Positions 63,989 to 64,000 of a DNA stretch of 64,000 bases are shown piece by piece. The notes beneath the pieces are model-generated. The model had not been told where the DNA came from, ran no database searches, and saw only the letters and a program-made list of their open reading frames with translations. Location of the stretch: positions 5,326,001-5,390,000 of the forward strand of contig NZ_CP109073.1 in assembly GCF_035917415.1 (NCBI RefSeq). Direction: 5' to 3'. The stretch is from Streptomyces sp. NBC_01803. GTDB taxonomy: Bacteria; Actinomycetota; Actinomycetes; Streptomycetales; Streptomycetaceae. Each line of letters begins with the position of its first letter. Positions within the stretch are counted from its first letter, which is position 1. A program made the translations under genes and the position numbers.

Positions 63989-64000
63989 ATGCGAACGATA
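63989..64000 (+). CDS. First codons of a divergent gene, possibly ku
   Basis: AAAGGGG (63976-63982) is followed six bases later by ATG CGA ACG ATA (MRTI) at the window end; an ATG three bases earlier is also possible. Ku proteins of streptomycetes often start with MR-x-I-W, and ku is frequently divergent from the LigD-polymerase gene, so ku is a guess from context only. Confidence 0.3.

Overview
This is a high-GC actinobacterial chromosome segment, most likely from a Streptomyces or a close relative. Evidence: GC-rich codon third positions, frequent GTG starts, TAGNNT-type -10 elements, a mycothiol gene (mshC), a complete Pup-proteasome locus, and a gene order that, from memory, follows the S. 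coelicolor core region running from about SCO1665 down to pheST (SCO1594-1595). No transposase, integrase, tRNA, rRNA or CRISPR array was seen. Almost everything is vertically inherited core sequence; the unusual material lies mostly in spacers.

Layout. 1-3.5 kb: end of a DUF3090 gene, a PI3/4-kinase-like protein, mshC and a PAC2 protein. 3.7-8.7 kb (minus): glycerol operon gylR-glpF-glpK-glpD with a perfect palindrome in front of gylR. 8.9-19.9 kb: metH, a HAD phosphatase, a peptide-binding lipoprotein, an orphan LuxR-type response regulator, a RecB-like Fe-S nuclease divergent from a site-2 protease, a trmI tRNA methyltransferase, a secreted protein and a ferredoxin. 20.2-33.6 kb: the pupylation-proteasome region arc-dop-pup-prcB-prcA, a LacI regulator and an MFS transporter, pafA, two FKBP isomerases, pafB-pafC and a small membrane protein. 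33.7-41.8 kb: tatA-tatC, a frameshifted diacylglycerol-kinase-like pseudogene, a HelY-type helicase, a 5'-3' exonuclease, and a CPA2 antiporter overlapping a metal-receptor-like protein.

42.3-49.1 kb is a coherent catabolic island: amino-acid/ethanolamine-type permease, class I amidotransferase-type gamma-glutamyl hydrolase, GntR/FCD regulator, glutamine-synthetase-like ligase (GlnA4 type), aldehyde dehydrogenase and short-chain dehydrogenase. Together these could import an amine, gamma-glutamylate it, oxidise it and release the product. Two nearly identical 23-bp sites sit in the two key promoter regions and look like the operator of the local regulator. A 19-unit heptanucleotide repeat lies between the aldehyde dehydrogenase and the dehydrogenase and supplies the former's stop codon.

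49.2-55.4 kb: a three-gene orphan mycosin locus, a beta-lactamase-fold hydrolase, an SseB protein, an aquaporin and a DUF1844 protein. 55.4-63 kb: infC-rpmI-rplT with a leader attenuator and an apparent AUC start for infC, then an rRNA methyltransferase, a histidine kinase and pheS-pheT. The window ends with a LigD-type polymerase gene and perhaps the first codons of a divergent gene (ku is a context guess). A second gene, the CPA2 antiporter, also seems to use an AUC start with the same Shine-Dalgarno spacing as infC.
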